Positions 16,786 to 26,622 of a stretch of DNA of 64,000 nucleotides are shown here, one piece after another. The DNA is from Leifsonia williamsii (GTDB lineage: Bacteria > Actinomycetota > Actinomycetes > Actinomycetales > Microbacteriaceae): the NCBI RefSeq assembly GCF_030433685.1, contig NZ_JAROCF010000001.1:1612001-1676000 (forward strand). Reading direction: 5' to 3'. The stretch's first letter is position 1; each line of letters starts with the position of its first letter. The position numbers and the translations under genes are program-made. The notes beneath the pieces were generated by a model, which saw only the letters and a list, made by a program, of their open reading frames with translations, had not been told where the DNA came from and ran no database searches.

Positions 16786-17390
16786 CGTGCACCTCCTTCG
16801 AGGATCGCCTGGTCGGTATCGGAGTCGGGGGCGGCGGCCGGGCCGGTGAGGGCGGCCAGCCGCTGCTTGGCGCGCGAGAGGCGGGACTTGACGGTCCCTT
16901 CCGGCACGCCGAGCGCCTCCGCCGCCTGTGCCGTGCTGAGCTCCTCCAGCACGCAGAGGGTGATGACGTCCTGGTCGCGCTGCGGGAGCCGGGCGAAGGC
17001 GTCGCGGACGACGCGCGACCTCCCTTCGTCGTCGAGGGCGGCGTCGACGCGGGGAGCGTGGTCGTCCTGCGGCGCAGGCTGCGGCAGCCGGCCGAGCGCC
17101 GCGCGGTAGCGGCGGCGGCTGCGCGTGTGGTTGCGGATCGTGTAGTTGGTCGTCACCAGCAGCCAGCCGATGATCGAGCCGTCGACCACCCGCACGGTCT
17201 CGCGCCTGCGCCACGCCTCGAGGAACACGACCGCGGTCACGTCCTCGGCGTCGTGCGGCTCGCGCAGCAGTCTCAGCGCGTGGCCGAAGACGCGGTCGCG
17301 GTGGAGGTCGAACAGCGACGCGAACGCGGGCCCGTCCCCGCCGCGTGCCGCCGACCAGGCCGCGGCCTCGTCGAACTCATCCCTGTCCAT
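16782..17390 (-). CDS. ECF sigma factor (sigma-70 family)
   Basis: 202 residues. Region 2 at about 15-85: FASLFDLHRDRVFGHALRLL, HDAEDVTAVVFLEAWRRR. Region 4 at about 125-175: LPQRDQDVITLCVLEELSTA, QAAEALGVPEGTVKSRLSRA. It redirects RNA polymerase to a dedicated set of promoters; the target genes are not visible here. The ATG at 17390 (MDRDEFDEAA) is chosen over the longer frame because it gives the usual length. Its 3' end overlaps the propeller protein by 4 bases. Confidence 0.92.
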   Translation of the reverse strand: MDRDEFDEAAAWSAARGGDGPAFASLFDLHRDRVFGHALRLLREPHDAEDVTAVVFLEAWRRRETVRVVDGSIIGWLLVTTNYTIRNHTRSRRRYRAALGRLPQPAPQDDHAPRVDAALDDEGRSRVVRDAFARLPQRDQDVITLCVLEELSTAQAAEALGVPEGTVKSRLSRAKQRLAALTGPAAAPDSDTDQAILEGGAR

Positions 17391-17493
17391 ACCCACTACT
17401 GTCCGGTCGCCGGATTCGGTTCCCGTCCTGCAGCCGTGGATCGGCGCGCACCCCGGACTGGGGCCGTTCAGCAACAGCGGTTACCATACCGGA

Positions 17494-19041
17494 ATGCACG
17501 AATCGGACCTGCCCGACTCCGGCGCGCCTGCGGACCCGACCCCGACCCGGTCGAGCCGCCGCGTCGACGCCCGCGCCGGCAGCCGCTTCTCCGTGGCCGG
17601 CGCGATGGCCGCCATCCGCTCGCACCCCAAGGCGTGGATCGCGGCCGGGGCCGCCGCCGCGTTCGTCGTGCTCGGCTCGGGCACGGTCGCCCTGGGCGCC
17701 ACGGTCGGCGCCCCGGCGGCCTCCGCCGCGGGCGCTCCGACCTCCTCCGCCACCGCCTCGGCCTCCCCGAAGGCGAGCCCGACTCCCACACCGACGCCTA
17801 CCACCGCGCCCGCGCGCCCGGTGCCTGCTGCTCAGCCGGCCGCCACGCGCATCCGCACCTGTTCGGTGGCGGGGCTCGCGCAGGACGGCCGTCTCGGCTC
17901 GCTGCACGCCCAGGTCCTGAACGCCAAGACGGGCGAGGTGCTGTTCGACCGCAACGGCACCGCGGCCGGCGCCACCGCCTCCGTGCTCAAGACGCTGACC
18001 TCGGCCGCCGCGCTGGCGACCCTCGGCGGCGACCACCGCGTGCAGACCACAGTGGTCGCCGGCAGCACGCCGGGCCAGATCGTGCTCGTCGGCGGCGGCG
18101 ACGTGACGCTGTCGCGGCTGCCGGGCGGCCAGGGCGCGTTCTACACGGGCGCCCCCTCCATCCAGGATCTCGCCACCCAGGCGAAGCAGGCGATGGGCGG
18201 CCAGCCGATCACCTCCATCGTGGTCGACACCTCGCTGTTCGGCGGCCCGGTCTGGCAGCCGAGCTGGGACGAGCGCGAGGAGCGCGTGGTCGAGGGCTCG
18301 ACCCCCTACATGACCGCCCTGATGGTCGACGGCGACCGCGACGACCCGGGCGCCGTGGAATCGCCGCGCAGCACCGACCCGGTGGCGCGCGCCGTGCAGT
18401 ACTTCCAGCAGTACCTCGGGACGAACGTTCCGGTCACCCAGGGCACCGCTCCCGCCGGGGCGAAGCCGCTCGCGTCGGTGCAATCGCAGCCGGTCAGCAC
18501 GCTCATCGAGCAGGCGATGAAGTACTCCGACAACACGATCATGGAGGAGCTGGCCCGCCTGGTCGCGATCAAGGGCGGCGCCGGCAACACCTTCGACGCC
18601 GAGAACGCGGGTGTGCTCGCCGGTCTCGCGGCGTACGGCATCGACACCACCGGGATTCACATCGCCGACGGCTCAGGCCTGAGCGGCGACAACGCCGTGC
18701 CGCCGTCGTACCTGACGCGGCTGTTCGTCAAGGTGCTCAACCGCGAGAACGGGCTCGGCATCGTCTACGACGGCCTCCCCGTCTCCGGCCAGTCCGGCAC
18801 GCTCGCGTCGGGGTACAACCGCTTCACCGGCGACAACTCCGTCGCGCGCGGGGCCGTCCACGCGAAGACCGGCTGGATCAACAACGGCTACACGCTGTCG
18901 GGGATCGTCGACGCGGCCGACGGCACCCCGCTGACCTTCGCCGTCTTCGCCCTCGGCGACGTCAGCGACAACGCCAAGCAGGCGATCGACACGCTCGTCA
19001 CCGGCTTCTACAAGTGCGGCGACAACCTGACCAACGGCTGA
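17494..19041 (+). CDS. dacB: D-alanyl-D-alanine carboxypeptidase/endopeptidase, PBP4 type (S13)
   Basis: 515 residues. A cytoplasmic N-terminus and membrane anchor (about 45-75) precede a Pro/Thr/Ala-rich linker, then the catalytic domain outside the membrane. Motifs: Ser163-Val-Leu-Lys166 (SxxK), Ser345-Asp-Asn347 (SxN), Lys458-Thr-Gly (KTG). It trims peptidoglycan stem peptides. TACCAT at 17482-17487 sits 6 bases before the ATG, so the transcript may be leaderless. Divergent from the sigma factor. Confidence 0.92.
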   Translation: MHESDLPDSGAPADPTPTRSSRRVDARAGSRFSVAGAMAAIRSHPKAWIAAGAAAAFVVLGSGTVALGATVGAPAASAAGAPTSSATASASPKASPTPTPTPTTAPARPVPAAQPAATRIRTCSVAGLAQDGRLGSLHAQVLNAKTGEVLFDRNGTAAGATASVLKTLTSAAALATLGGDHRVQTTVVAGSTPGQIVLVGGGDVTLSRLPGGQGAFYTGAPSIQDLATQAKQAMGGQPITSIVVDTSLFGGPVWQPSWDEREERVVEGSTPYMTALMVDGDRDDPGAVESPRSTDPVARAVQYFQQYLGTNVPVTQGTAPAGAKPLASVQSQPVSTLIEQAMKYSDNTIMEELARLVAIKGGAGNTFDAENAGVLAGLAAYGIDTTGIHIADGSGLSGDNAVPPSYLTRLFVKVLNRENGLGIVYDGLPVSGQSGTLASGYNRFTGDNSVARGAVHAKTGWINNGYTLSGIVDAADGTPLTFAVFALGDVSDNAKQAIDTLVTGFYKCGDNLTNG

Positions 19042-19093
19042 CAGCGGCGACGCCGCGCGGCGGAGAAGGCGGAGAAGGCCGAGGAGGAGCACC

Positions 19094-19687
19094 GTGACCA
19101 GGGCACTGTTCATCATCGACGTGCAGAACGACTTCACCGAGGGAGGCGCGCTCGGGGTCGACGGGGGAGCGGCGGTCGCCGCAGCGATCTCCGCCTTCCT
19201 GGGCGCGCATGCCGCCGACTACTCGGTGATCCTCGCGAGCCGGGACTGGCACGACGCCGACAACGACAACGGCGGCCACTTCGCCGCCGAGCCGGACTAC
19301 ATCGACTCCTGGCCGGCCCACTGCGTCGCCGGAACCCCGGGCGCCGACTATCACCCGGCGCTCGACACCTCTCGTGTGACCTACCACGTGCGGAAGGGCC
19401 AGGGCGTGCCCGCCTACTCGATCTTCGAGGGGCGTACGGACGCGGGGTCGACCGTGCACAACCTCCTGGACGAGCACGGTATCGACGCGGTGGATGTCGT
19501 CGGCATCGCGACCGACCACTGCGTGCGCGCATCGGCCCTGGACGCCCTGGAGCATGGGCAGCGGGTGCGGGTGCTTACCGATCTGGTCGCGGGTGTGGCG
19601 CCGACCACGTCCGAGGCGGCGCTCGCCGAACTGGCGCATGCCGGTGCGGAGCTCGCACTCAGCGACGGCTCCGCCACTGAAATCTGA
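19094..19687 (+). CDS. pncA: Nicotinamidase
   Basis: Isochorismatase-fold amidase, 197 residues, that converts nicotinamide to nicotinate for NAD salvage. Catalytic triad Asp9 (IIDVQNDF), Lys101 (VRKGQ) and Cys143 (TDHCVRAS). The metal-site residues Asp/His are in SRDWHDAD. The GTG at 19094 follows GAGGAGG. It sits 52 bases after dacB and may be co-transcribed with it. Confidence 0.94.
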   Translation: MTRALFIIDVQNDFTEGGALGVDGGAAVAAAISAFLGAHAADYSVILASRDWHDADNDNGGHFAAEPDYIDSWPAHCVAGTPGADYHPALDTSRVTYHVRKGQGVPAYSIFEGRTDAGSTVHNLLDEHGIDAVDVVGIATDHCVRASALDALEHGQRVRVLTDLVAGVAPTTSEAALAELAHAGAELALSDGSATEI

Positions 19688-19712
19688 CATAGCGCGTCGC
19701 TAGAGTGGGAGG

Positions 19713-20729
19713 ATGCTCCTCCCTGCGTGGTCCCGCTCGCGCCACGGACGCGCCGTCGCGCTATCGGCCGTGCTGGTTCTGGCGTGCGGAGGCGCACTGG
19801 GGTCCGGTGTGGCCGTCGGGCGTGCGCAGGTGGTGGAGGCGGATCGGCCCGCCCTCGTCGCCCGGCAGTATGCGCAGGCCATCGCGGCGGGCGACGCGGC
19901 CACTGCGAACCGGCTCGCACGCGTGCCGGCAGACCAGGCGGGCCTGAGGACGGACGGGGTGCTCCGGCATGCCGAGCGCATCCGCATCACGAGCATCCGC
20001 GCCGAGGCCGCCGCTGCCGGAGCCGAGCGGAGGGGCAGGGTGGCAGCCTCCTTCTCGGTCTCCTACCTGCTCGGCGGGACGCGCCATCGCGGCCGGGTCG
20101 GCGTCGCCGAGGATGGCCGCGGCTGGCACATCTCCCGTGGCCTCGCGGTGGCGGTGCCGTCCCTGCCCCGAAGCGGCAGCGGCGTGGGGGTGGAGGGAGC
20201 GGCGGCGCCGCTCGCCGACGGCGCCCTGGCGTATCCGGGCCGCTACTCCCTGACCGCGGGCAAGCGCCTCTTCGTGTCGACGGGGGAGGCCGCCCTCACG
20301 GTCGCCGACGGGCATGCGTCCTTCGGGGCAGGGTTCGGCATCCATCCCAGCCCGGCGTTCGCCGCCGAGGTGCAGCATGCGGTGGAGGCGCGCCTCGCCC
20401 AGTGCGCCGCCCTCACCTCCTTCGACGCGGTGACGTCCTGCGGCATCGCGCTCGACGAGCCGAGCCGCGCCGACCCCGCCCGTGCCGAGGTCGCCGTGAC
20501 GGAGCGCGAGGCGCCTCGGGTGGAGGTGGCGGCCGACGGCGGTCCGACCGACTTCGTGCTGACCGGCGGGCGGTTCACCGCGCGGGTGCGTGGGCCGGGC
20601 CCCGGTGGGAGGGTCGTCGAGACGGTCGCGGGGTACGTCGGCGACCTCCGCCCGCGCATCGGGCTCGACGGCGACCGGGTACGCGTGGACTTCGACGGCC
20701 CCCTGGCAGAGCCGGATAATACGCGCTAG
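19713..20729 (+). CDS. Exported hypothetical protein (338 aa)
   Basis: Not recognised. One N-terminal hydrophobic segment (about residues 13-38, AVALSAVLVLACGGALGSG) indicates export or anchoring; the Cys is not in a good lipobox. The rest is an extracytoplasmic domain with four cysteines (CAALTSFDAVTSC and others), and LVARQYAQAIAAGDAATANR early on resembles the helical part of NTF2-like or DUF4878-like secreted proteins. The ATG at 19713 follows GGGAGG. It ends 38 bases before the MMPL transporter. Confidence 0.75.
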   Translation: MLLPAWSRSRHGRAVALSAVLVLACGGALGSGVAVGRAQVVEADRPALVARQYAQAIAAGDAATANRLARVPADQAGLRTDGVLRHAERIRITSIRAEAAAAGAERRGRVAASFSVSYLLGGTRHRGRVGVAEDGRGWHISRGLAVAVPSLPRSGSGVGVEGAAAPLADGALAYPGRYSLTAGKRLFVSTGEAALTVADGHASFGAGFGIHPSPAFAAEVQHAVEARLAQCAALTSFDAVTSCGIALDEPSRADPARAEVAVTEREAPRVEVAADGGPTDFVLTGGRFTARVRGPGPGGRVVETVAGYVGDLRPRIGLDGDRVRVDFDGPLAEPDNTR

Positions 20730-20767
20730 GCTGATTACTAACTTATCTAGCTAAATCGGGAGGCGCC

Positions 20768-23026
20768 ATGACCGGGACCAGCACGACGCAGTCGTCCGCC
20801 CCGCCGCGCTGGCTGCGCATCGTGGTGCCGACGGTACTGCTGCTGGTCTGGCTGGCCGTAGCGGGAATCGGCGGCCCGACGTTCGGCAAGCTGTCCGGGG
20901 TGTCGAGCAACGACCAGGCGTCGTTCCTCCCTGCGAGCGCCGAGTCGACCGAGGTGCAGGAGTGGCAGAAGCGCTTCACCGACGCCGAAGCCGTCCCCGC
21001 CATCGTCGTCGTGGAGTCCGACGACACCATCCCGACGTCCTCCCTCCGCGACTACGCGGCGCTCGGTGAGAAGCTCGGGCAGGTGGAGGGTGTCCAGGCA
21101 GCACCGAGCGGCGAGAGCACCAGCGTGGCCGGCCCCATCCCCTCCGAGGACGGCAAAGCACTCGAGTTCATCGTGCCGGTGGCCGACACCGAGAACGCGA
21201 AGACCGTCGTCGCCGACCTCCGCACTGTGGTCGCGGACGAGCTGCCCGACGGCACGACAGGGTGGGTCACCGGTCTGGCGGGCCTCACCGCCGATCTGGT
21301 CAACGCGTTCGGCGGCATCGACGGCATCCTGCTGCTGGTGGCGGTCGCCGCGGTGTTCGTCATCCTCCTGCTCGTCTACCGCGCGCTGCTGCTGCCGTTC
21401 CTGGTGCTCATCACCTCGATCTTCGCCCTGTGCGCGGCCATCCTGTTCGTCTACCTGTTCGCGCTGTGGGGCTGGATCAGCCTGAGCGGGCAGAGCCAGG
21501 GCATCCTGTCGATCCTCGTGATCGGGGCCGCGACCGACTACTCCCTGCTGCTCGTCGCCCGCTACCGGGAGGCGCTGGAGCAGGTGGAGTCGCGCTGGAC
21601 CGCCGTTCTGCGGGCCTGGCGCTCGGCGTTCGAGCCGATCGTCGCTTCGGGCGCGACCGTCATCCTGGCGTTGCTGTGCCTGCTGTTCTCCGACCTCAAC
21701 TCCAACAAGAGCCTCGGGCCCATCGCGGCCATCGGGATCGTGTTCTCGCTGCTGGCGGCCCTCACGCTCCTGCCCGCGCTGCTCGCGGTGTTCGGCCGGG
21801 CGGCCTTCTGGCCGTTCCGCCCGCTCTACCAGGCCGATCACACGCGCCGGCACTCGCACGAGAATGGCCAGCGCCTGGCCGGGCTGGAGGGGGTGCGCGG
21901 CATCTGGCTGCGCGTCGGCCGGTTGATCGCCTCCCGGCCCCGCATCACGTGGCTCGTGTCGTTCGTCCTGCTGGCGGCGTGCGCCCTCGGCCTCACCCAG
22001 TTGAAGGCCAACGGCGTGGCGCAGACCGACGTCATCCTGTCGCAGTCCGACGCCGTCGACGGCCAGGCGGTGCTCGCGAAGCACTTCGACGCCGGGTCCG
22101 GCTCGCCCGTGCTCATCGTGGCACGCGAGTCCGACGGTCAGGAGGTGCTCGACCGCGCCGAGCAGACCGACGGCATCGCAACGGCCTCCTTCTACAGCGG
22201 CGACGCGCGCCCGCAGCAGGGCGGCCCGGCGCCGGAGCCCGTGGTGAGGGACGGCAAGGTGCTGATCCAGGCGACCCTGGAGGCAGAGCCCGATTCCGAA
22301 GCGGCCGAGAAGGTGGTCCGCGAGCTGCGTGCGACCCTCCCGAGCACCGATCCCGACGTCCTCGTCGGAGGCGTGACCGCCGTCGCCCTCGACACCAACG
22401 ACACCGCGCAGAGCGACCTGCTCAAGATCATCCCGATCGTGCTCGCGGTCATCCTGCTGATCCTGATGCTGCTGCTGCGCTCGATCGTCGCGCCCGTGCT
22501 GCTGATCGGCAGCGTCGTGCTGTCGTACGCCGCTGCGCTGGGCGTGTCCGCGCTCGTCTTCAACGGGATCTTCCACTTCCCGGGCGCCGACGCGTCCGTC
22601 CCGCTGTTCGGGTTCGTGTTCCTCGTCGCGCTCGGGGTCGACTACAACATCTTCCTGATGACGAGGGTGCGCGAGGAGTCGCTGCGCATCGGCACGCGAC
22701 CGGGCATCCTGCGCGGGCTCGGCCTCACCGGAAGCGTGATCACCTCGGCCGGCATCGTGCTCGCCGCGACGTTCGCGGCGCTCGCGGTCATCCCGATCCT
22801 GTTCCTCGTGCAGATCGCGTTCATCGTCGCCTTCGGCGTACTCCTCGACACCGTCCTGGTGCGCTCGCTGCTGGTGCCGGCACTGTCGTACGACATCGGG
22901 CGGGCGATCTGGTGGCCGTCGAAGCTGTGGCGGACCGATGCCCATCGCGGGCGCGCCGAGGTCGCGGAGCGCCCCGAGGAGCCGGCCCCTCCGACGGCGG
23001 TGCAGCACGCGGAGGTCGCGGACTAG
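20768..23026 (+). CDS. MMPL family RND transporter
   Basis: 752-residue inner-membrane transporter with the MMPL arrangement: one N-terminal helix (about 17-37), a large extracytoplasmic loop, six helices (ending near 340), a second loop after LKANGVAQTDV, and a final helix bundle. Two MMPL signatures are visible: IGAATDYSLLLVARYRE and VALGVDYNIFLMTRVREE, each with the charged residues of the proton relay. Substrate unknown; relatives export lipids or drugs. An AT-rich stretch (20731-20756) lies between the previous gene and the GGGAGG site and may hold its promoter or an operator. Confidence 0.93.
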   Translation: MTGTSTTQSSAPPRWLRIVVPTVLLLVWLAVAGIGGPTFGKLSGVSSNDQASFLPASAESTEVQEWQKRFTDAEAVPAIVVVESDDTIPTSSLRDYAALGEKLGQVEGVQAAPSGESTSVAGPIPSEDGKALEFIVPVADTENAKTVVADLRTVVADELPDGTTGWVTGLAGLTADLVNAFGGIDGILLLVAVAAVFVILLLVYRALLLPFLVLITSIFALCAAILFVYLFALWGWISLSGQSQGILSILVIGAATDYSLLLVARYREALEQVESRWTAVLRAWRSAFEPIVASGATVILALLCLLFSDLNSNKSLGPIAAIGIVFSLLAALTLLPALLAVFGRAAFWPFRPLYQADHTRRHSHENGQRLAGLEGVRGIWLRVGRLIASRPRITWLVSFVLLAACALGLTQLKANGVAQTDVILSQSDAVDGQAVLAKHFDAGSGSPVLIVARESDGQEVLDRAEQTDGIATASFYSGDARPQQGGPAPEPVVRDGKVLIQATLEAEPDSEAAEKVVRELRATLPSTDPDVLVGGVTAVALDTNDTAQSDLLKIIPIVLAVILLILMLLLRSIVAPVLLIGSVVLSYAAALGVSALVFNGIFHFPGADASVPLFGFVFLVALGVDYNIFLMTRVREESLRIGTRPGILRGLGLTGSVITSAGIVLAATFAALAVIPILFLVQIAFIVAFGVLLDTVLVRSLLVPALSYDIGRAIWWPSKLWRTDAHRGRAEVAERPEEPAPPTAVQHAEVAD

Positions 23027-23059
23027 CTGCCCGGCGCACCACGGCCCAAGATGGGAGGC

Positions 23060-23824
23060 ATGGCGCTCAGCGAGACGAACGACGGCCGGGCCGTGCACCT
23101 CCATCGCGATCGTCACCCCGGCGCGGACCCCGTCCTGCTGGTGCACGGCTTCGCCACGACCGGAGCCCTCACCTGGGAGGCGACCGGCTGGGTGGAGGCG
23201 CTCGCAGCGGGAGGCCGAGGGGCACTCGTCCCCGACCTCCGCGGCCATGGACGCAGCGACAAGCCGCACGACCCCGCCGCGTACTCGCCGGACCTGCTCG
23301 CCGCAGACCTGCTCGCGATGCTCGACGAGGAGGGGCTCGCCGCCGTCGACGTGATCGCCTACTCCATGGGGAGCTGGGTCGCGCTGGCGCTCGCACGGCT
23401 CGCTCCCGACCGGGTGCGCCGGCTCGTCGTCGGCGGCATCGGCACCGTCGAGCAGTTCGGCCGCTGGGGCGTCTCGGCCGTGCAGGCGTCGGTCCGCGGC
23501 GACGTCGTCATGCCGGAGGCCGAGTCCCCGATCGCCCCGCTCGTCGCGTCGCTCCGCCGGGCCCCCGACGTCGACAGGGAGGCGCTGGCGGCGTGCGTCG
23601 CCGGCATGGCGACGCACCCGCTCCCGCTCGGCCCGACGGTGCCCGCCCTGCTGGTGGCCGGAGACGCGGACCCGGTCGCCGAGGACGCCGACGTCGCCGC
23701 CGGCATCCTCGGCGCCGAGCTCGTGCTGCTGCCGCGGCGCAACCACGTCACGGCGCTCAGCGCGCGGGGGTTCAAGCAGGCGGCGCTCCCGTTCCTCGGC
23801 ATTCCGGCTGCCGGTAGCCGATAG
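23060..23824 (+). CDS. Alpha/beta-hydrolase
   Basis: 254 residues. HGFATTGALTW (oxyanion region), DLRGHGRSDKP, nucleophile Ser in AYSMGSWVALALA, Asp in LLVAGDADPVAED and His in RRNHVTAL complete the triad. Substrate unknown. The ATG at 23060 is preferred to the in-frame ATG at 23051 because GGGAGG lies directly before it at good spacing. Same strand as, and 33 bases after, the MMPL gene. Confidence 0.88.
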   Translation: MALSETNDGRAVHLHRDRHPGADPVLLVHGFATTGALTWEATGWVEALAAGGRGALVPDLRGHGRSDKPHDPAAYSPDLLAADLLAMLDEEGLAAVDVIAYSMGSWVALALARLAPDRVRRLVVGGIGTVEQFGRWGVSAVQASVRGDVVMPEAESPIAPLVASLRRAPDVDREALAACVAGMATHPLPLGPTVPALLVAGDADPVAEDADVAAGILGAELVLLPRRNHVTALSARGFKQAALPFLGIPAAGSR

Positions 23825-23917
23825 CGCACCCGGGCAGGAGTCGTACGATGTGCGGGGCAGGGCGGCTCAGAAGGCGGCCCGCCGACGAAGCCGGTCCGAC
23901 CGAAGGAGACAGAACCG

Positions 23918-25396
23918 ATGGCTGCAGCGACCATTGACGAGGGCGCACTGCTCGACCGCGTCCCGGACGGCCTCTACATCGGCGGGGAGTGGACGCGCGG
24001 CTCGGCCGGCACCCTCACCGTCTACGACCCGGCGACCGGGCGCGTGATCAAGGAGATCGCCGACGCCTCGCCCGAAGACGGCGGGCGCGCGCTCGACGCG
24101 GCGGTCGCGGCCGCTGACGCATGGGCGGCCACGGCCCCGCGCGTGCGCGGCGAGATCCTGCGGAAGGCGTGGGAGCTGCTGCAGGAGCGCCGCGACGACT
24201 TCGCCCTGCTCATGACGCTCGAGATGGGCAAGCCGCTCGCGGAGGCGAATGGCGAGGTGACCTACGGCGGCGAGTTCCTGCGCTGGTTCTCCGAGGAGGC
24301 CGTTCGCATCTCCGGCCGCTACGGCACCAACCCCGAAGGCACCGGCCGGATGATCGTCTCGCAGCATCCCGTCGGCCCCTGCTTCCTCATCACGCCGTGG
24401 AACTTCCCGCTCGCGATGGCCACCCGCAAGATCGCGCCGGCGCTCGCCGCGGGCTGCACGGTCGTCGTCAAGCCGGCGGAGCTGACCCCGCTCACCACGC
24501 TGTACTTCGCTCAGCTGCTCGCCGACGCGGGCCTCCCGGCGGGCGTGCTGAACGTGATCACGACCTCCACCTCGGGAAAGGTGTCGGCGCCGATCATCGC
24601 CGACCCGCGCCTGCGCAAGCTGTCGTTCACCGGCTCGACGGAGGTCGGCCGCACGCTGCTCCAGCAGGCGTCGGAGAACGTGCTGCGCACCTCCATGGAG
24701 CTGGGGGGCAACGCTCCGTTCGTCGTGTTCGACGACGCCGATCTCGACCGCGCCGTCGACGGCGCCATGCTCGCGAAGTTCCGCAACATCGGCGAGGCCT
24801 GCACGGCCGCGAACCGGTTCATCGTCCACGAGGACGTCGCGGAGGAGTTCGCGCTGCGCGTCACCGAGCGCGTGAAGGCGATGAAGATCGGCCGTGGCAC
24901 CGAGGAGGGCGTCACGATCGGCCCGCTCATCAACGAGGGCGCCGTCGACAAGGCGAGCGAGCTGCTCCAGGACGCCGTCACGCGCGGGGCCTCCGTGCTC
25001 ACCGGCGGGTCGCGCGTCGACGGGGCCGGTACGTTCTTCGAGCCGACCGTCGTGACCGACGTGCGGCCCGGCAGCGAGATCCTCCGGCAGGAGATCTTCG
25101 GGCCCGTGCTCTCGATCGTGCGCTTCCGCGACGAGGACGAAGCGGTCAGGATCGCGAACGACACCGAATACGGCCTCGTCTCCTACGTCTTCACGAAGGA
25201 CCTCGCGCGCGGCCAGCGGATGATCGAGCGCCTGCAGACGGGCATGATGGGCCTCAACGTCGGCGTCGTCTCCAACGCGGCGGCGCCGTTCGGCGGCGTG
25301 AAGCAGTCCGGTCTCGGCCGGGAGGGAGGACTCGAGGGCATCCACGAGTACCTGTCGACGAAGTACACGCTCACCCCCGACCCGTTCGGAGCCTGA
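23918..25396 (+). CDS. Aldehyde dehydrogenase, succinate-semialdehyde type
   Basis: NAD(P)-dependent aldehyde dehydrogenase, 492 residues. Catalytic Glu261 in MELGGNAP and Cys295 in GEACTAANR; cofactor loop [10 protein letters not shown]. Sequence style ([23 protein letters not shown]) fits the succinate-semialdehyde (GabD-like) subgroup, but substrate cannot be proven. It is first of three genes (dehydrogenase, thiolase, short-chain dehydrogenase) with gaps of 1 and 34 bases, so they form an operon, probably catabolic. Confidence 0.92.
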   Translation: MAAATIDEGALLDRVPDGLYIGGEWTRGSAGTLTVYDPATGRVIKEIADASPEDGGRALDAAVAAADAWAATAPRVRGEILRKAWELLQERRDDFALLMTLEMGKPLAEANGEVTYGGEFLRWFSEEAVRISGRYGTNPEGTGRMIVSQHPVGPCFLITPWNFPLAMATRKIAPALAAGCTVVVKPAELTPLTTLYFAQLLADAGLPAGVLNVITTSTSGKVSAPIIADPRLRKLSFTGSTEVGRTLLQQASENVLRTSMELGGNAPFVVFDDADLDRAVDGAMLAKFRNIGEACTAANRFIVHEDVAEEFALRVTERVKAMKIGRGTEEGVTIGPLINEGAVDKASELLQDAVTRGASVLTGGSRVDGAGTFFEPTVVTDVRPGSEILRQEIFGPVLSIVRFRDEDEAVRIANDTEYGLVSYVFTKDLARGQRMIERLQTGMMGLNVGVVSNAAAPFGGVKQSGLGREGGLEGIHEYLSTKYTLTPDPFGA

Positions 25397-25397
25397 C

Positions 25398-26588
25398 ATG
25401 GCGCGCAGCGAAGCCGTCATCGTCGACGTCGTCCGCACTCCGTCGGGCCGCGGAAAGCCGGACGGCGAGCTCTCCGACATCCACCCTGCCGACCTGCTCG
25501 CCGGCGTGCTGATCGAGCTGACCACCCGCAACGGCCTCGACCCCGCGCTCGTCGACGACGTGATCGGCGGATGCGTGACGCAATCGGGCGAGCAGGCAGG
25601 CAACGTCATCAGGACGGCGGTGCTCAGCGCCGGCTTCCCCGAGAGCGTGCCCGCCGTGACCGTCGACCGGCAGTGCGGCTCCAGCCAGCAGGCGGCCGCG
25701 TTCGCCGCGCAGGGCGTCATCGCCGGCGCGTACGACATCGCCATCGCGTGCGGGGTGGAGTCGATGAGCCGTGTCCCGATGGGCTCGAACGCGGGAGGGG
25801 CGGCACTCGGCGGAGCGCTGCTGCACGCCCGCTACCCCGAGGGGCTGGTGAACCAGGGCGTCGCGGCCGAGCTGATCGCGGACCGCTGGGGGTTCTCGCG
25901 GGCCGAGCTCGACGACTATGCCGCGCGGTCGCAGGCGCGCGCGGCGGAGGCCGCGGCCGGCGGGGCCTTCGAGCCCGAGCTGGTCGCGGTGCCGACACCC
26001 GACAGCGGCAGCGTCGTCGCGGACGAAACGATCCGGCCGGGCACCACGGCCGAGCGGCTGGCATCGCTGCCGCCCGCGTTCCGCACGGACCGGTTGGCGC
26101 AGCGCTTCCCGCAGCTGGAGTGGCGCATCACCGCCGGCAATTCGTCGCCCCTGACCGACGGCGCGTCAGCCGCCCTGATCATGAGCCGCGAGACGGCCGA
26201 CCGGCTGGGCCTGCGCCCGCGCGCCCGCTTCCACTCGTTCGCGGTCGCCGGCAGCGACCCGCTGCTCATGCTCACCGGCATCCTCCCCGCAACGCGCAAG
26301 CTCCTGGAGCGCAGCGGCGTCGGGCTGGACGAGATCGACGCCTACGAGGTCAACGAGGCGTTCGCGCCCGTCCCGCTGCTCTGGCAGCGCGAGTTCGGCG
26401 CGGAGCCGGGCCGGCTCAACCCGCACGGCGGCGCGATCGCCCTCGGCCACGCGCTCGGCTCCTCCGGCACCCGTCTGCTCGCCACGCTGGTGAACGAGCT
26501 GGAGGCGACGGGCGGCCGGTACGGCCTGCAGACCATGTGCGAGGGCGGCGGGACCGCCAACGCCACCCTCATCGAAGTGCTGCGCTGA
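25398..26588 (+). CDS. Thiolase (3-ketoacyl-CoA thiolase/acetyl-CoA acetyltransferase)
   Basis: 396 residues. Active-site Cys93 in DRQCGSS, the NEAFAPV motif, His in [17 protein letters not shown] and the second Cys in CEGGG. It cleaves 3-ketoacyl-CoA, or condenses two acyl-CoAs. It starts one base after the preceding stop. The downstream short-chain dehydrogenase resembles type-2 3-hydroxyacyl-CoA dehydrogenases, so together they could run the last two steps of a beta-oxidation route. Confidence 0.94.
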   Translation: MARSEAVIVDVVRTPSGRGKPDGELSDIHPADLLAGVLIELTTRNGLDPALVDDVIGGCVTQSGEQAGNVIRTAVLSAGFPESVPAVTVDRQCGSSQQAAAFAAQGVIAGAYDIAIACGVESMSRVPMGSNAGGAALGGALLHARYPEGLVNQGVAAELIADRWGFSRAELDDYAARSQARAAEAAAGGAFEPELVAVPTPDSGSVVADETIRPGTTAERLASLPPAFRTDRLAQRFPQLEWRITAGNSSPLTDGASAALIMSRETADRLGLRPRARFHSFAVAGSDPLLMLTGILPATRKLLERSGVGLDEIDAYEVNEAFAPVPLLWQREFGAEPGRLNPHGGAIALGHALGSSGTRLLATLVNELEATGGRYGLQTMCEGGGTANATLIEVLR

Positions 26589-26622
26589 GCCGCGCTTCGC
26601 CACCTGCGACGGAAGGACCACC

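Noticed and set aside
20731..20756. AT-rich stretch TTACTAACTTATCTAGCTAA before the MMPL gene as an operator
   Set aside because: No convincing inverted repeat when aligned with its complement and no regulator nearby; could simply be the promoter.
20747..23746. 999-residue open frame opposite the MMPL and hydrolase genes
   Set aside because: Repetitive charged composition without domains; shadow of the true genes.
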